Shown piece by piece: positions 1 through 8,610 of a stretch of DNA of 64,000 nt (the first letter of the stretch is position 1; each line of letters starts with the position of its first letter). Under the pieces are notes generated by a model. It did not search any database and was not told where the DNA came from. It saw nothing but the letters and a program-made list of their open reading frames with translations. The stretch is from an uncultured Sphingomonadales bacterium (GTDB lineage: Bacteria; Pseudomonadota; Alphaproteobacteria; Sphingomonadales; Rhodothalassiaceae), in contig CANMND010000003.1 in NCBI GenBank assembly GCA_947499155.1, positions 1 through 64,000 of the forward strand. The letters are read 5' to 3'. A program made the translations under genes and the position numbers.

Positions 1-139
1 TAGAGATGTTAAACAGTGATCCACAAAAGCAGATCCACCGTCCACATCTCCCTTCTCTCATACAACACTGTCAAAGAACAAAAGCTTAGGTTTCCCTAGG
101 CGTCCGCAGTTTGTGAGGCGGTGTGCCCCGCTGCGGTGA
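1..139 (-). other. rRNA operon leader (5' transcribed region, rRNA off the left edge)
   Basis: Read on the minus strand, this stretch follows a strong promoter and contains a boxA-like antitermination element at 69-80, TGTTCTTTGACA, which matches the E. coli rrn boxA TGCTCTTTAACA at 10 of 12 bases. No coding frame is convincing here. A strong promoter followed by boxA is typical of the leader of a 16S-23S-5S operon, so the 16S gene would begin just beyond base 1. The rRNA itself is not in the window, so the identity is inferred from the leader signals only. Confidence 0.65.
69..80 (-). promoter_or_regulatory. boxA antitermination element
   Basis: The minus strand reads TGTTCTTTGACA about 60 bases after the predicted transcription start. 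It differs from the E. coli rrn boxA (TGCTCTTTAACA) at two positions. In rRNA leaders boxA recruits NusB/NusE to prevent Rho termination. Confidence 0.6.
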
Positions 140-145
140 AGGCGG

Positions 146-174
146 GTTATATGGGTCAGACCTCGACCTGTCAA
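146..174 (-). promoter_or_regulatory. Strong sigma-70-type promoter, rrn P1-like
   Basis: On the minus strand there is a perfect -35 hexamer TTGACA (169-174), a 17-base spacer and a near-consensus -10 TATAAC (146-151). Upstream of the -35, at about 175-215, the minus strand carries A-runs (AAAAAAC, CAAAAATAG-like tracts) that resemble an UP element. Transcription would start near 139 and run off the left edge through the boxA leader. Confidence 0.7.
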
Positions 175-180
175 ACGCTA

Positions 181-479
181 TTTTGAAAGTTTTTTAGCCA
201 AAGCGTTTTTGCAGTGCACCTTCGCCCCGGCAAAAACCCCTTCCTTGCGCGCAAGACCGCACATAGCATTGCTTTCATGCTCTATCCCCATGCCAAAGAG
301 ACAGAAAGATACCAAAAAACTAATTTGATGATAAATCGATTTATTTACCGTCCGGGCCACACCCATGGCCGCTTTGCGCCATCAGCCACAGAATCAACGC
401 CTACTTTGTGCTTACCCCTTGCGAATAAAAGTAGAATTTTCCATGATTTTACCCTCAACGCTACTTACAGGGGGCACCC
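181..479. other. Intergenic region without a supported gene
   Basis: About 300 bases between the leftward rrn-like promoter and the rightward pentapeptide-repeat gene. The left part is the UP-like region of the rrn promoter and includes an inverted repeat of AAACGCT (174-180) with AGCGTTT near 205. Short open frames exist on both strands but lack ribosome-binding sites and protein-like composition. The promoter of the 480 gene must lie here, but no clear -35/-10 pair was found. Confidence 0.5.
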
Positions 480-2717
480 ATGGCCAATGACTCGCAATCC
501 AATGACATCGAATCCCGCAAACAGGCTGCTTTAGCGAAATGGGAAGCTGAATGGGAGGCAATGGATTTTTCGTGGGACGGTCTGGCCGATGCGGGCTGGG
601 ATCTGGGAGACGAGGCTTCAAAGCCGCAAAAGCTGAAGCGCTGGCGCGCGCCGGCGCACTTTCCGGGCGATGGCCAGGTGCACGACAGAGGAAAATATTC
701 ATGGAAAGAAGCGACCTTACAAGATTACTGGCGCTGGAGCATTGGAATCATCGACGATCAACCCACCCGTTTGCTAAGCGATGACGAGCTTATTGAAAAA
801 GGACTTCTTGAACGCGATGAGGATGACAAGCTGCAGCACGCTATCCATCGCGCCCAAGCCAGTGTTAGTCCCGCATTATTACAAGACGCCCTACTTGCCC
901 GCATGAAAGAAGCGTATGAAGTACGTAATACAATAAATTTTAATAATGGTGAGTATATATATAAAAATTATGTAAACCTGACTGGATCAAGATACAATAA
1001 ATTAGCAAATGTATTAGAGCGCATAAGTAAAGCACACCACACTGAAATCGGCGAACTATTTATTAGGATTGATTATTCATATATAGTAAATTTACTAGTA
1101 TATAATATCGAAAAATTTAAAAAATTAGAATTTTTTAATTCGATAATAAAAATAGAAAAATATAAAACAGACATAGATTACGGTAAGTACGACTATACAG
1201 ACTTTAATTTACATCTTAAAGATTGCCATATACTACATGATATTCTCATTGGATGGAGTTCTGTTGTTAACTGCATTTATATAACTGACACAACATTACA
1301 TGGAACGCTTGAATTATCATCACTAACAAATGCAATTAATCTATCGCTACAAAATATTGATATAAAAGGCCGCGTTTCATTCAATGAATGTAAATTTAAA
1401 ACATTCATAATGCAAGAAGATCGCAATACGGTCGCATCCGATACTTATTATAGATCATTAAATGATACTGTTTTATTCAGTAATATAGAAATTATAAATA
1501 CTATGTCATTGAAAAAGATTTATTTTAAAAATAATGTTGAATTTATTAACTGCCGCTTTGGCGATGATGCAATTTTTGAACATCTTATTTTCGATGGTAA
1601 TGTACGATTTAGTTACTGCACCTTTGGTGATAACGTGTCTTTTTTACATACTGAATTTAACAATGTAGAATTTAATCGCTGCACCTTTGGTGAAAATACA
1701 TCTTTCTTAAAAACTAAATTTAACAAAAACGTATCATTTATAGACTGCCAATTTGGCAATAGCGCCTCTTTCGGGGACGCCTGCTTTTGTGGTGTGGCTG
1801 TTTTCCGCTCGATCGCTTTTGGTGATCGCGCCTCATTTCTAGCGGCGCAATTCCATAACCAGATGGATTTTGGTGGTACCGAGTTCAAAGGCGAAGTATT
1901 TTTTAAAGGCTGCACTTTCCCCAAAGACCCAGTCAATAACTTGAATGCCTTCCGCGCCACCCGCTTTCGTGAACTGGTTAGCTTTGACGAGGTGGACATT
2001 CATTGTTTAGCAGCCTTTAACGAGGCTCGGTTCCAAAATGGCGTCATCTTTCACGATCCCGGCGAAATGCGTACGGACGAGCTGTGGGAACACGCGTTAG
2101 CCGCGCTGGATAACGCAGCCAAGGAGAAGGAAAAATCTGAAAGTGCAGAGGAGGTAGGAGACCATGATAAAGAGAATCTCACAGAAGCCTATTATACTGC
2201 CCTTGAAGGCGGGTGCCGGGTTTTAAAGCATGAAATGGAAAAAATCGCTGACCGGTCGCGGGAGCAGCGTTATTTTCGCTATGAGCTGATAGCCCGGCGG
2301 CACCGCCCCGATATCAACCTAATGGAAAAGTGGGTCAGCCATATCTATGGGCTTACGTCCGATTATGGCCATTCTATTGGTCGGCCACTTTTATACATGG
2401 GTGGTCTTTTTCTTGTGATGATGCTGTGCATGTTTCTCATAGCTGTTTGCGGTGCCGGGACACTGGACATTGGATTATTTGCACCGCCTCACCCTGCCCT
2501 TGTCGATTCCTTTGCCCTTGCCTGGCAGAATATTGTCAAGCCCGGCGCTGTTTGGGATGTGCGCTTTCCCCTGTCGGTTCCGGCCTTGACCGCTGCCTTT
2601 AACGGGCCGGGCCTGCCGGTTTGGCTGAAGGTCCTCGCCAGCGTGCATTCGGCCTTGTCCTTTATTTGCCTGTTTCTGGCAGGCGTTGCGATCCGGCGGA
2701 AGTTTCGTATCGGGTGA
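480..2717 (+). CDS. Membrane-anchored pentapeptide-repeat protein
   Basis: A 745-residue protein of unknown function. Residues 1-145 are charged and tryptophan-rich. Roughly residues 330-525 form pentapeptide-type repeats with Phe every fifth position (units such as FNRCTFGENTSF), expected to fold as a right-handed quadrilateral beta-helix. Residues 540-640 are a charged helical linker containing REQRYFRYELIARR. The C-terminus has at least two hydrophobic segments (about 640-665 and 720-740) around a loop with DSFALAWQNIV, an arrangement seen in other proteobacterial pentapeptide proteins with a two-helix tail. AGGGGG precedes the ATG at a plausible distance. The DNA from about 920 to 1770 is much more AT-rich than both ends of the gene and the rest of the window, although the frame stays open. 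Ligand and function cannot be deduced. Confidence 0.85.
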   Translation: MANDSQSNDIESRKQAALAKWEAEWEAMDFSWDGLADAGWDLGDEASKPQKLKRWRAPAHFPGDGQVHDRGKYSWKEATLQDYWRWSIGIIDDQPTRLLSDDELIEKGLLERDEDDKLQHAIHRAQASVSPALLQDALLARMKEAYEVRNTINFNNGEYIYKNYVNLTGSRYNKLANVLERISKAHHTEIGELFIRIDYSYIVNLLVYNIEKFKKLEFFNSIIKIEKYKTDIDYGKYDYTDFNLHLKDCHILHDILIGWSSVVNCIYITDTTLHGTLELSSLTNAINLSLQNIDIKGRVSFNECKFKTFIMQEDRNTVASDTYYRSLNDTVLFSNIEIINTMSLKKIYFKNNVEFINCRFGDDAIFEHLIFDGNVRFSYCTFGDNVSFLHTEFNNVEFNRCTFGENTSFLKTKFNKNVSFIDCQFGNSASFGDACFCGVAVFRSIAFGDRASFLAAQFHNQMDFGGTEFKGEVFFKGCTFPKDPVNNLNAFRATRFRELVSFDEVDIHCLAAFNEARFQNGVIFHDPGEMRTDELWEHALAALDNAAKEKEKSESAEEVGDHDKENLTEAYYTALEGGCRVLKHEMEKIADRSREQRYFRYELIARRHRPDINLMEKWVSHIYGLTSDYGHSIGRPLLYMGGLFLVMMLCMFLIAVCGAGTLDIGLFAPPHPALVDSFALAWQNIVKPGAVWDVRFPLSVPALTAAFNGPGLPVWLKVLASVHSALSFICLFLAGVAIRRKFRIG
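1616..1810 (+). repeat. In-frame tandem repeats of about 63-66 bp inside the pentapeptide-repeat gene
   Basis: Units beginning at 1616 (CTGCACCTTTGGTGA) and 1679 (the same 15 bases), followed by a diverged unit near 1745 (CTGCCAATTTGGCAA), encode about 21-22 residues each: four to five pentapeptide coils with the pattern C-x-F-G-x-x-x-S-F. The first two units are still alike at the DNA level, which suggests recent duplication. Confidence 0.6.
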
Positions 2718-2746
2718 TATGGGGGTCGGGCTCACACCTTTTCGTC

Positions 2747-2769
2747 ATTCCATGGCTTGACCATGGAAT
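2747..2769. repeat. Palindromic intergenic repeat, copy 1
   Basis: A perfect inverted repeat, ATTCCATGG - CTTGA - CCATGGAAT, 30 bp after the stop of the pentapeptide gene. Short palindromic elements of this form (ATGG-CTTGA-CCAT) are known to be dispersed in many alphaproteobacterial genomes. It could also form a transcript-end hairpin, but no T-run follows. Confidence 0.6.
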
Positions 2770-2801
2770 CCATGTTGAAGAGCGCAGGGGCTGGGAGGTG
2801 G

Positions 2802-2824
2802 ATCCCACGATCAAGTCGTAGGAT
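2802..2824. repeat. Palindromic intergenic repeat, copy 2
   Basis: ATCCCACGA - TCAAG - TCGTAGGAT: two 9-base arms with one mismatch and a loop that is the reverse complement of copy 1's CTTGA. Its right arm is also the beginning of the first 25-bp tandem unit, so the tandem array may have grown from this palindrome. Confidence 0.55.
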
Positions 2825-2940
2825 GACGAGGAATTGGGTGTCGTAGGATGGCGAGGAATTGGGTGTCGTAGGATGACGGGGGCTTTAGTGTCGTGGGATG
2901 GCGTGAGACTAGGTGTCGTGGGATGACGGGGCTTGGGTGT
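2816..2940. repeat. Five tandem copies of a 25-bp repeat
   Basis: Units start at 2816, 2841, 2866, 2891 and 2916. Each opens with TCGTRGGATGRCG and the first four end in GTG (the fifth in TGT). The first two differ by one base and the later ones drift. The period is not a multiple of three and no real reading frame spans the array, so it is non-coding. A degenerate sixth start (TTGTCAAATG) follows at 2940. Confidence 0.85.
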
Positions 2941-3078
2941 TGTCAAATGAACCGGCGCGGATGCTGTGGGCTGATGGGCTTGGCGACTTAGGGCGGCAGG
3001 TGTTGTGTCTTGGTTCGCGGATGTCGTGTTGCGGCACAGTGTTGAGTGTTGCGGGCCATGGGTGCTTTCACCAAACCT

Positions 3079-3495
3079 TCAGGTGTCCTGATCGCGGGCG
3101 AAGCGGTCTATGGCGATGCTGTCCATTTCGGCCTGGTCGCGCTTGTTTGCCGCTTCTTTTTCCCTTTGGGCGCGGCGTTCGGCAAGGATTTCGAACTTTT
3201 TAAGCTCCATAAACGCGTCCGAGACCTTTTCCTGCTTTTCAAGACGAATCTGTTCGGCCTTTTCACGTTCAGCAAAAAGGTCCGTGCGCCGGGTGATGGA
3301 AGCGGCGGCATAAGTACCATAGGAATGACCAAAAGCCGGATCCAGCGCCACATCCTGCTGCTTTAAAAGATCGTCTGCGAGATCGGCAAGGGTCAGGTCA
3401 ATCCGCTCGATCACGCGTTCTGTTTCAGCCAGATCCTTTCGCGCCTCATCCAGCCGCCATTTTGACAGGCGGATCATGCCATGCAGTCCCTTCAT
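3079..3495 (-). CDS. fliJ: Flagellar export chaperone FliJ
   Basis: A 138-residue, highly charged, almost wholly helical protein, the usual size for FliJ. It forms an extended coiled coil rich in E, K, R and A, e.g. AEREKAEQIRLEKQEK. FliJ is the soluble general chaperone that sits at the FliI ring of the flagellar type III export apparatus. The start at 3495 has an excellent ribosome-binding site (AAGGAGAGG). It lies 24 bp downstream of fliI on the same strand, the standard fliI-fliJ pairing. Sequence conservation in this family is low, so the call rests on context and coiled-coil character. Confidence 0.85.
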   Translation of the reverse strand: MKGLHGMIRLSKWRLDEARKDLAETERVIERIDLTLADLADDLLKQQDVALDPAFGHSYGTYAAASITRRTDLFAEREKAEQIRLEKQEKVSDAFMELKKFEILAERRAQREKEAANKRDQAEMDSIAIDRFARDQDT

Positions 3496-3519
3496 CCGCC
3501 TCTCCTTTCCCGGTCAGGT

Positions 3520-4875
3520 TCAAGACGCCAGAATTTCCGCCAACATGGCATAGCAGTCATCAAGAGTGGTTTGTTCAACCTTTTGCTGATTAAGGAAGGC
3601 GTCAATTTGGGGCATCAGATGAATAGCGCGGTCAACAATCGGGTCCGCACCCCGTCGATAGGCGCCAAGCCTGATCATTTCTTCCATGTCGGAATAGGCT
3701 GCCATCAGTCCCCGCGCCTCTTTCACCAACTCGTTCTGCTCATCGGTATTGCAGCCCGGCATGGTGCGCGAGATGGATTTCAGGACATTGATCGCCGGAT
3801 AGCGGCCCCGCTCAGCGATAGACCGCTCCATTACGATATGGCCATCCAGAATACCGCGCACCGCATCGGCCACCGGCTCATTATGGTCATCGCCTTCCAC
3901 GAGCACGGTAAATAGCCCGGTGATCGAGCCAACACCGCGCGGTCCGGGACCTGCCCGCTCCAAAAGCTTCGGCAGTTCTGTGAACACCGTTGGCGTATAG
4001 CCCTTGGTGGTGGGCGGCTCGCCCCCGGCCAGACCAATCTCCCGCTGCGCCATGGCAAATCGGGTGATAGAATCGATCAGGCACAACACTTGCGACCCCT
4101 GATCGCGGAAAAACTCGGATAAGGTCAGGGTGAGATAGGCGGCCTGCCGTCGCATCAGGGCCGATTCGTCCGATGTTGCAACAACAACGACCGAGCGTTT
4201 CAGTCCTTCTTCGCCCAGATCGTCTTCAATAAACTCCTGTACTTCGCGTCCACGCTCGCCAATAAGGCCGATCACTGAAATATCCGCAGCCGTATAACGC
4301 GCCAGCATCGACATCAGGACTGATTTACCGACACCTGAGCCTGCAAAAATTCCCATGCGCTGACCCATACAGCAGGATATAAAGCTGTTAAGCGCCCGGA
4401 CGCCAAGGTCAAGCTTGCCCCCTACCCTTTGCCGTTCGTGGGCGGCAGGCGGACTGGCTCTCAAAGGTGCCGGGTCACCGCCTTCCACCAGCGGGCCCTT
4501 GCCGTCAACAGGTTCACCAAAGGCATTTACAACGCGGCCAAGCCAGGCGGACGTAGGATAAACCGCCGGGTCAAGCTCACCCACATAAGCCTTGCAGCCG
4601 ATACCAACGCCATCAAGGCTTGAAAACGGCATTAAAAGGGCGCGACCATCACGGAAACCAATGACTTCGCAATCGACTCGACGCTTGCCCCGCGCGTCAA
4701 TTGCGACTCTTGAGCCGACAGACAGGCTGTGTTCGGCACCGGCTACCTCTACCAGAAGTCCCTGAATTGCAGCAACACGGCCATAACGGCGATCGCTCTG
4801 CAGGCGGTCAATTTCTGCATAAAGACTTTGGAGAGACGAACTCATCGAGGCAACCCGTTTCATCTGATGAACCAT
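3520..4875 (-). CDS. fliI: Flagellum-specific ATPase FliI
   Basis: An F1-beta-like ATPase that powers export of flagellar subunits. The protein has an N-terminal beta-barrel (about 1-75), Walker A GSGVGKS near residues 179-185, the family segment [12 protein letters not shown], Walker [12 protein letters not shown] and the C-terminal [16 protein letters not shown] block. About 451 residues is normal for FliI. The frame is open further upstream to a TTG, but the first ATG with a plausible Shine-Dalgarno (CAGGCAAT) is at 4875; an ATG at 4845 (MSSSLQ) is also possible. It is transcribed divergently from ctrA across a region with TTAA boxes. Confidence 0.95.
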   Translation of the reverse strand: MVHQMKRVASMSSSLQSLYAEIDRLQSDRRYGRVAAIQGLLVEVAGAEHSLSVGSRVAIDARGKRRVDCEVIGFRDGRALLMPFSSLDGVGIGCKAYVGELDPAVYPTSAWLGRVVNAFGEPVDGKGPLVEGGDPAPLRASPPAAHERQRVGGKLDLGVRALNSFISCCMGQRMGIFAGSGVGKSVLMSMLARYTAADISVIGLIGERGREVQEFIEDDLGEEGLKRSVVVVATSDESALMRRQAAYLTLTLSEFFRDQGSQVLCLIDSITRFAMAQREIGLAGGEPPTTKGYTPTVFTELPKLLERAGPGPRGVGSITGLFTVLVEGDDHNEPVADAVRGILDGHIVMERSIAERGRYPAINVLKSISRTMPGCNTDEQNELVKEARGLMAAYSDMEEMIRLGAYRRGADPIVDRAIHLMPQIDAFLNQQKVEQTTLDDCYAMLAEILAS

Positions 4876-4964
4876 ATTGCCTGACTGTGCCGTGCATTCC
4901 TTAAGCCCCGGTAAACCATGAATGAGAAAATTCAAGCTATAGGCAAGAATTTAGTATGGTTACA

Positions 4965-5000
4965 ATTTATTAACATATAGCCTGTTAACCTTCGTTAATA
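4965..5000. promoter_or_regulatory. CtrA-type TTAA boxes between fliI and ctrA
   Basis: Three TTAA(C) half-sites: TTAAC at 4970, TTAACC at 4985 and TTAA at 4995. The pair at 4985-4998 reads TTAACC-TTCG-TTAA, i.e. TTAA-N6-TTAA, one base shorter than the Caulobacter CtrA consensus TTAA-N7-TTAA. Placement between a flagellar operon and ctrA itself suits CtrA control of both. Binding is inferred, not shown. Confidence 0.5.
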
Positions 5001-5139
5001 CGGCCTCTGAGGGGCACGTTCCAAATAGTGAGGCAGTGATTAAGATAACATAAGCCAGGGCAGGAAAAATCCCGGATATGGTTATCGGAATAATGAAGGT
5101 GACGACAGACAGACGTCACTGCGCGGAGGGGAGAAAGCC

Positions 5140-5862
5140 ATGCGCGTGCTATTGATCGAAGACGACAGCTCTACGGCAAGAAGTATCGAGTTGATGCTGA
5201 CCACGGAACGATTCAATGTCTACACCACCGATCTTGGTGAAGAAGGACTGGATCTTGGAAAGCTCTATGATTACGACATCATCATTCTTGATCTGAACCT
5301 GCCGGACATGCACGGGTATGACGTGCTGAAAAAGCTGCGCCTGTCCAAGGTGAATACGCCAATCCTGATCCTTTCGGGCGAATCCGAAATGGAAGACAAG
5401 GTTAAGGCGCTCGGCTTTGGCGCGGATGATTATCTGACGAAACCCTTCCACAAGGAAGAACTGGTCGCGCGCATTCACGCTATTGTTCGACGGTCCAAGG
5501 GGCACTCCCAATCCGTCATCAAAACCGGAAAGCTGTCCGTCAATCTCGACACCAAAACCGTTGAAGTGGATACCAGCCGCGTCCACCTGACCGGCAAGGA
5601 ATACGCCATGCTGGAGCTTTTGAGCCTCCGCAAGGGCACAACGCTTACCAAGGAAATGTTCCTCAACCATCTTTATGGCGGTATCGACGAGCCAGAACTC
5701 AAAATCATCGACGTGTTTATCTGCAAGCTCAGAAAAAAACTCTCATCGGCAACCGGTGGTGAAAATTATATTGAGACCGTCTGGGGCCGGGGCTACGTCC
5801 TGCGCGATCCGGAAAATACCGAGAAAAGCGACGAAAGCGGCACTATGGCTGTCGCAGTCTAG
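5140..5862 (+). CDS. ctrA: Cell-cycle response regulator CtrA
   Basis: A 240-residue OmpR-type regulator, very close to Caulobacter CtrA: it starts [20 protein letters not shown], with acidic pocket D8/D9, phosphoacceptor D51 ([17 protein letters not shown]) and Lys in [20 protein letters not shown]. The C-terminal winged helix contains [17 protein letters not shown] and [13 protein letters not shown]. CtrA is phosphorylated through CckA-ChpT and controls flagellar, chemotaxis and division genes. A strong Shine-Dalgarno GGAGGGGAG precedes the ATG. The upstream gap carries TTAA boxes and a factor-independent terminator follows. The C-terminal tail ends in AVAV; Caulobacter CtrA ends in AA, which is used for ClpXP turnover. 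Confidence 0.97.
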   Translation: MRVLLIEDDSSTARSIELMLTTERFNVYTTDLGEEGLDLGKLYDYDIIILDLNLPDMHGYDVLKKLRLSKVNTPILILSGESEMEDKVKALGFGADDYLTKPFHKEELVARIHAIVRRSKGHSQSVIKTGKLSVNLDTKTVEVDTSRVHLTGKEYAMLELLSLRKGTTLTKEMFLNHLYGGIDEPELKIIDVFICKLRKKLSSATGGENYIETVWGRGYVLRDPENTEKSDESGTMAVAV

Positions 5863-5900
5863 GCTGGGCCCATGCCCATATAGTGCATGACTACAGCAAA

Positions 5901-5930
5901 AACGGCCCTTGGCGGGGCCGTTTTCTTTTT
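5901..5930 (+). terminator. Rho-independent terminator of ctrA
   Basis: Stem AACGGCCC (5901-5908), loop TTGGCG, stem GGGCCGTT (5915-5922), continuing into TTTTCTTTTT. It lies 38 bp after the ctrA stop. Confidence 0.9.
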
Positions 5931-5974
5931 GGATGTGATCCGCGCAATCAGGCGAAGATCTGACGCCAAAAAAT

Positions 5975-6844
5975 CTAGCGGAACATCATCAGGGGGATCA
6001 GGCAGGTCTGGATGAGGGCGGTGGTAGTGCTCCCTACAATCATATTTCTTACGCGAGAATGTCCATAGGCGCCAACCACCAGAAGGTCGATTGCCTGATC
6101 ACGTACATAATCGCCAATACCCGATTCCACATCGCCCTCACGCAAGCTGGCCTTAACCGCACGCCCGGCATCGGTCAGGGTCTTTGTTGCCTGTGCCAGT
6201 GCGTCACGATGATCTGCCTTGTCCCGTCCTATCATCAACAGATGAATCTCAAGGTCCTGGAACAAGCGTGAGGTCGCTGCATAATCCACGGCCTTTCTGG
6301 TACTTGCTCCCCCGTCGAATGCGATGAGAACGCGGTTTATCGGCCTGAATGTGCGGGATGCGACAAGAACGGGACGGTGGCTTGAGCGTATGACACGTTC
6401 CAGTTTTGAGCCTAAATGCAGACTATCAAAGTCAGCATGAATGCCGCGCTTGCCTATCACTACTATCTCGGCCTTGGCCTCAAGTGCAGCGAGTTCAGTC
6501 AGCAAGGTGCCGTGTCTCAGGGTCGTAATCAGCTCAGGCATGTCCCGATCAGCCAGATAGGTGCGGGCTGCTTCCAATATCCCACGCCCCTGCAATTGGG
6601 CGACTTTGGCACGGGCCGCATCCAGTTCGGCCAGATTGGCAAGCAATGCCCTACGGTCATTGGGCTGAAGTGCACCACTCAAATCAACAGTTGCACCTGC
6701 TTCTGCCTTGTGATCCAGAACATGCAAAATCTCAAGAGATGCATTTATACGCCCGGCGGCCCATGCAGCATGGTCATAAACGCTTGCTGCGTAAACGGAC
6801 CCGTCTGTGCAGGCGATTATGCGGGGTCTGGATTGCTTGGTCAT
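5975..6844 (-). CDS. Tandem universal stress protein (UspA x2)
   Basis: A 289-residue protein with two Usp domains (about 6-150 and 158-289). Both carry the ATP-binding pattern G-x2-G-x9-G-S/T: GKRGIHADFDSLHLGS in the first and GAYGHSRVRNMIVGST in the second. Universal stress proteins bind ATP and modulate tolerance to starvation or oxidative stress; the client is unknown. It lies 36 bp downstream of the SulP permease on the same strand, a frequent pairing that suggests co-regulation of the transporter. GGAG precedes the ATG. Confidence 0.9.
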   Translation of the reverse strand: MTKQSRPRIIACTDGSVYAASVYDHAAWAAGRINASLEILHVLDHKAEAGATVDLSGALQPNDRRALLANLAELDAARAKVAQLQGRGILEAARTYLADRDMPELITTLRHGTLLTELAALEAKAEIVVIGKRGIHADFDSLHLGSKLERVIRSSHRPVLVASRTFRPINRVLIAFDGGASTRKAVDYAATSRLFQDLEIHLLMIGRDKADHRDALAQATKTLTDAGRAVKASLREGDVESGIGDYVRDQAIDLLVVGAYGHSRVRNMIVGSTTTALIQTCLIPLMMFR

Positions 6845-6880
6845 CGGGTTGCTCCGGCGGATAACTGGCAGAGATGAAAG

Positions 6881-8359
6881 TCAGCGCAAGGTCAGGTCGT
6901 CAGTGGCGGCCATCTTGTCATAAACCGAAAGGCTGTCAACGAGGGTGGTACTCGCCTCGTTCAGGCCGATAACTGTGACATCGGCCCCTTCGCGGCGAAG
7001 CTTAAGCACAACATTGTCGAGCGCTGTGACGCCACTCAGGTCCCACATATGGGCACGGCTCAAGTCTATGGTGACACGTTCCAGCGCTTCGCCAAAATCG
7101 AATGCAGCGGTAAAATCATCCGCAGATGCAAAGAACACCTGGCCTCGAACCCGATATGTTCTGTGCAGTCCGCCCTCATCCAGAGTGGATTCAATATAAA
7201 ACAGGCGCGAGACCTTGCGGGCGAAAAACAGCGCCGACAGTAAAACACCTACCAGCACACCCTTGGCAAGATCATGGGTAACAACGGTAACAGCGACAGT
7301 CGCCAGCATCACCACGCTTGAGCTTTTGGGGTAAACGGCAAGATTGCGGATCGACGACCAGGAAAAGGTCCCTATCGAAACCATGATCATGACAGCCACA
7401 AGCGCACCCATGGGAATGCGACTGACCCAATCATCCAGCAGCAGGATCAGGATCAACAAAAATACGCCCGCGACAAATGTGGACAAACGACCACGCCCGC
7501 CGGACTTCACGTTGATCACTGATTGCCCGATCATCGCGCAACCTGCCATGCCGCCAAACATGCCCGCGACAATATTGGAAATTCCCTGTCCGCGCGCCTC
7601 TCGGTTTTTATCACTTGTCGTATCGGTGAAAGCATCGACAATGTTGGCGGTCATCAGGGATTCCAGCAAGCCCACCACCGCCAGAGTCAAAGACACGGGC
7701 AGAATAATCAGCAAGGTCTCCAAGGTGAGCGGAATGTCAGGCAGCAAGAACACTGGCAGGCTGTCAGGCAAGGCTCCCATATCACCAACCATACGTACAT
7801 CAAGGCCCGTCACAGCAACAAAGGCTGTAATCACCACAATACAGATCAAGGGTGACGGCACCGCTTTTGTCACATAAGGCACCAGATAGATGATCATCAG
7901 GCCAACGACCACCAGCGCATAGGTCACGGTGGGCACATTGATCAGTTCAGGGACCTGCGCCATGAATATCAAAATTGCCAGCGCATTGACAAACCCGGTC
8001 ATCACAGAACGAGAAACAAAGCGCATATAGTCACCGAGCTTCAAAAGCCCGAATATAATCTGGAAAACACCGGTCAATATGGTCGCAGCCAGAAGGTATT
8101 GCAGGCCATGGTCCGCTACCAGATCCACCATCAGCAGCGCCATGGCGGCTGTTGCAGCAGAAATCATGCCGGGACGTCCGCCTGCAAAGGAAATCACAAC
8201 TGCAATACAAAAAGAGGCATAAAGCCCCACCTTGGGATCAACGCCAGCGATGATTGAAAAGGCGATAGCTTCAGGGATCAAAGCCAACGCCACAACAATT
8301 CCGGCCAGGGTATCGCCACGAATATTGCCAAACCAGTCGGCCTTCATACGCTCAAGCAT
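6881..8359 (-). CDS. SulP-family anion permease with STAS domain
   Basis: A 492-residue inner-membrane transporter. The N-terminal hydrophobic part (about 1-385) has the SulP pattern, including [20 protein letters not shown] and [21 protein letters not shown] cytoplasmic STAS domain follows (about 400-490, with [20 protein letters not shown]). SulP proteins carry sulfate, bicarbonate or C4-dicarboxylates; the substrate cannot be fixed here. The proximity of cysQ about 7 kb away is not enough to assign sulfate. It is probably transcribed together with the Usp gene. GTGAGGATAC precedes the ATG. Confidence 0.9.
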   Translation of the reverse strand: MLERMKADWFGNIRGDTLAGIVVALALIPEAIAFSIIAGVDPKVGLYASFCIAVVISFAGGRPGMISAATAAMALLMVDLVADHGLQYLLAATILTGVFQIIFGLLKLGDYMRFVSRSVMTGFVNALAILIFMAQVPELINVPTVTYALVVVGLMIIYLVPYVTKAVPSPLICIVVITAFVAVTGLDVRMVGDMGALPDSLPVFLLPDIPLTLETLLIILPVSLTLAVVGLLESLMTANIVDAFTDTTSDKNREARGQGISNIVAGMFGGMAGCAMIGQSVINVKSGGRGRLSTFVAGVFLLILILLLDDWVSRIPMGALVAVMIMVSIGTFSWSSIRNLAVYPKSSSVVMLATVAVTVVTHDLAKGVLVGVLLSALFFARKVSRLFYIESTLDEGGLHRTYRVRGQVFFASADDFTAAFDFGEALERVTIDLSRAHMWDLSGVTALDNVVLKLRREGADVTVIGLNEASTTLVDSLSVYDKMAATDDLTLR

Positions 8360-8610
8360 GTATCCTCACAGTGTCTTTAACTAGCAGGCACGATGTTCGC
8401 AGGCACAATCATCTCAAGCCACCTCTCACTCGAGGCCGCCGCAATCAGTCAAGGATATGACGGAATAATGCAATGGTGCGCTGCAAAATAATATACAAGT
8501 TGCCGGGTTAAACAGTCTGTCCTTCAAAGGCAAGATAAAATGACTGATTCCGCATCAGATCCCTTGGACTGCAGCCTCCGTCTGCCTGACAGGGATACGG
8601 ATAAATGCTC
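8360..8610. other. Intergenic region between cheR and sulP
   Basis: About 250 bases downstream of cheR and upstream of sulP, both on the minus strand. It should hold the sulP promoter. I see no clear terminator hairpin with a T-run and no convincing small gene. Confidence 0.4.

Noticed and set aside
214-534. 106-codon frame before the pentapeptide gene
   Set aside because: Overlaps the well-supported start at 480, has no ribosome-binding site and shows no protein-like pattern.
920-1770. AT-rich block as an inserted mobile element
   Set aside because: The reading frame is continuous with matching pentapeptide repeats, and there are no terminal repeats, target duplication or transposase.
2816-2940. 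CRISPR array
   Set aside because: The 25-bp units are directly contiguous with no spacers, and there are no cas genes.
2662-2946. 94-codon frame with repeated TPSL/RHPTTP-like peptides on the minus strand
   Set aside because: It is just the translation of the palindromes and the 25-bp tandem array; the period is not a multiple of three.
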